DNA of 64,000 bases from Meghimatium bilineatum (taxonomy: Eukaryota > Mollusca > Gastropoda > Stylommatophora > Philomycidae): positions 38,721,382 through 38,785,381 of the forward strand of contig CM067318.1 of assembly GCA_034231615.1 (NCBI GenBank), written 5' to 3'. The notes beneath the pieces were generated by a model. The model was not told where the DNA came from. It searched no databases and was given only the letters and a program-made list of their open reading frames with translations. A program made the position numbers and the translations under genes. This document shows positions 59,701 to 62,700 of this stretch, piece by piece (position 1 is the stretch's first letter; each line of letters begins with the position of its first letter).

Positions 59701-62700
59701 TTCCTCTACATGCTTAGAAAATTTTTTCATGTATTTGTTTTTCTGATTTAATTGTATGTATATGTATTTAATTTCTACATCAGCTGTAGCCACATATGGA
59801 GGGTTAGAAGGTCTCACCTTTGCAACATCAGCTGTAGCCACATATGGAGGGTTAGAAGGTCTTACCTGTAGCAACATCAGCTGTAGCCAAATATGGAGGG
59901 TTAGAAGGTCTTACCTGTAGCAAAATCAGCTGTAGCCACATATGGAGGGTTAGAAGGTCTCACCTGTAGCAACATCAGCTGTAGCCACATATGGAGGGTT
60001 AGAAGGTCTCACCTGTAGCAACATCAGCTGTAGCCACATATGGAGGGTTAGAAGGTCTCACCTGTAGCAACATCAGCTGTAGCCACATACAGAGGTTTTG
60101 TAGAACTCAGTAATGGAACAATCTCATTGCACATAAGGATACAAGAGCTTTATTGCTTGAAATTTCTTTGGATCCAAACAAACAATGTAGAAACAATTCA
60201 GACATTTGATAACTTTTCCTATTTATTCAAAAAAAATTACACAATATGGAGATATAATAAAAGAGATTTGTACCAGAATTGTGTTGGCATCAAGGGCTTT
60301 CCACCACCTAACAAACATTTGGAAATCAAAAACAATAAGTAAACATACTAAACTATGTCTGTTCTACTCCAATGTAATATCTGTATTAACATATGATTGT
60401 TAAAGTTGGAAAATAACTAAATCACTGGAGGAGAAATTAACATTCATTTGAAAAGAAATGTCTTAAAACTTGTAAATATTGGTTGGGAAGAATTCAAGTC
60501 TAAGAAACAAGAGAAGACACTAAACAGCAAATAGTCTCTACAACAATAAAAAGAAACGATGAACTTATATCGGACATGTACTTAGAATGAATATAAACTG
60601 ATTTACACTACAAGCATTCAAATGGGTACCAGATGAAGACAGACGAAGATCGAGAGAGATTCTTTGCAGAATAACCATAAAACGGGGTATGATTATTGGT
60701 CTCAACAACATGCAAGAGTTACACACATTAGCATCATGTCCCTCGAACTAGAGAGCTCTGGTTTCTGCCCTATGCACTGTAAAAAAAGTAAAAGTAAAGT
60801 AACCCATAGCATTTATTAATGCCATAGGGGTGTGAGATGTTAGCGATCTCACATTTCACAGGCTCTGCTAATGAGGGCGGTTGCCATCTCCTCTCCCTCG
60901 CAGTCTTTACTTCCCGGATTAATCCGGTACCCATTTAAGGCTGGGTCGACCTGGGAGCCGTTGCGATCTGAAAACATTTCTGCCTCAACTGGAGAATGAA
61001 CCCAGGACCACTCATATGCGAAGCCAGTGCGCTAACCACTGTGCTAATGCGGCTCCCTCTATGCACTGTATTCAGCGCTGAAAGAATATATACCTGCAAT
61101 CATTAATAATGCACCAAAGGAATGACTAATTTTCACCCTTGAATTGTTTCTTGCAGTGAGAGATTTTCAAATGACATGAATGTGTACGGGTTAACTTTAA
61201 TGTTTTCATGTTTTATTATCGTTGTCATGTTTTATTACAATTTTGCGTGCTTCATGTGCAAAACATCAAATTGCTGACTGAATTAGACTAGTCAAATCAA
61301 GTTTAAATTTGGCATACACATTAGTAACGATTCAGGGAGTAAAACGCCATCTTTTGTTTTCATCAAAAATAAAGTGTGTTTTTGTGTTTGCGATGCCTCA
61401 ACTTTCATCACAAGAGCAAACTATGGCAGGCTATTGGTATACTGGAGAGTGGTATGGTGACCAGAGAAATTGACAGACATTTTAATTGTCACCATTCCAC
61501 TATATTGAGGTTGAATGACAGATTTCTGGCTACTGGTACAACCAATAACTGTCCAAGGTCTGACCAACCTCATGTAACAACGGTAGCTCAAGATCGCCAA
61601 ATTCAGTTTTGATGCATCTGCACGACCTCTTCTTAACAGCAACTCAGACACTGCACAATAGCATGACATGTCGATGTCAAACTTTTATTGTTGCTACATG
61701 CGGTCATTCACAGTATTAATGATTCCCTGACATACCAACAATGAGTGCGATTTTAAAAATAACAAATCTTAGTGTGGACAACCGCTTAAGTGACAATTCT
61801 GAATTTGTTCACTTTTTAGAAAAATTCACATTTGCGTCCGTAAATGGATCAGATTTATAAAGTTACTTGGTTTGTGTAATTTTAAATTCAGCACAAAACA
61901 CTGCTGCGCTTAAAACAAAGTGGTGCGTTTTTAATGATTGCTGGAAAAGATAGATAGATAGAAACAAACATCAGGGAAAATGTAGATGGTAGGTGGATCA
62001 CAAATTGTGAAATTCAAGCAAGTAGACCACATTATGTAGAATATAAAATAGTAGGGAAACTAGATCAGGTAGAATATATGGGTGTGAATGTACTAGTAAG
62101 TGGGCAGCATCATGTCATACGGCGTACATATGAGTAGTGGGGAGACCACCGTGTATAGCATGTGGGCAGTATGGATGGGATGTTTGATGCATAACTGATA
62201 CTTGGTGACTTCAGAGTGAAATTTATTCTAGCAATCTATCTATCTCTCTATCTATACGCTGTATCCATTGTTTGCCTTGCGGCATCAAGTGTAGAAGAGT
62301 TCTCTGGAGATGGCCTTTTTTTGTGCTGTTTGTAAGCTTATTCCTGTGGCTATTTTGATTTCTGTGATCCATCTTTTACATGGTCTGCCTCTGGCTTTAT
62401 AGCTATTATGTCTATGTGTCATGACCGTCTCTGGCATGCTATCTGTTGGTAGTCTGGAAGTGTGTGAAAACCACAAATAGCAGTTAGATATAGAAATAAA
62501 TCAACTGGTTTGTAGCAGCTGCATATTTGTGTACTCTAATTTTAAATATTGTCTAATTTGTTTTGTGTATGTGGATACTTACTCTAATTTTAAATATTGT
62601 CTAATTTGTTTTGTGTATGTGGATACTTACTCTAATTTTAAATACTGTCTAATTTGTTTTGTGTATGTGAATACTTACTCTAATTTTAAATACTGTCTAA

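Noticed and set aside
61950..62262. MITE with GATA/TATC termini
   Set aside because: Terminal complementarity comes only from tetranucleotide repeats. No target duplication is seen.
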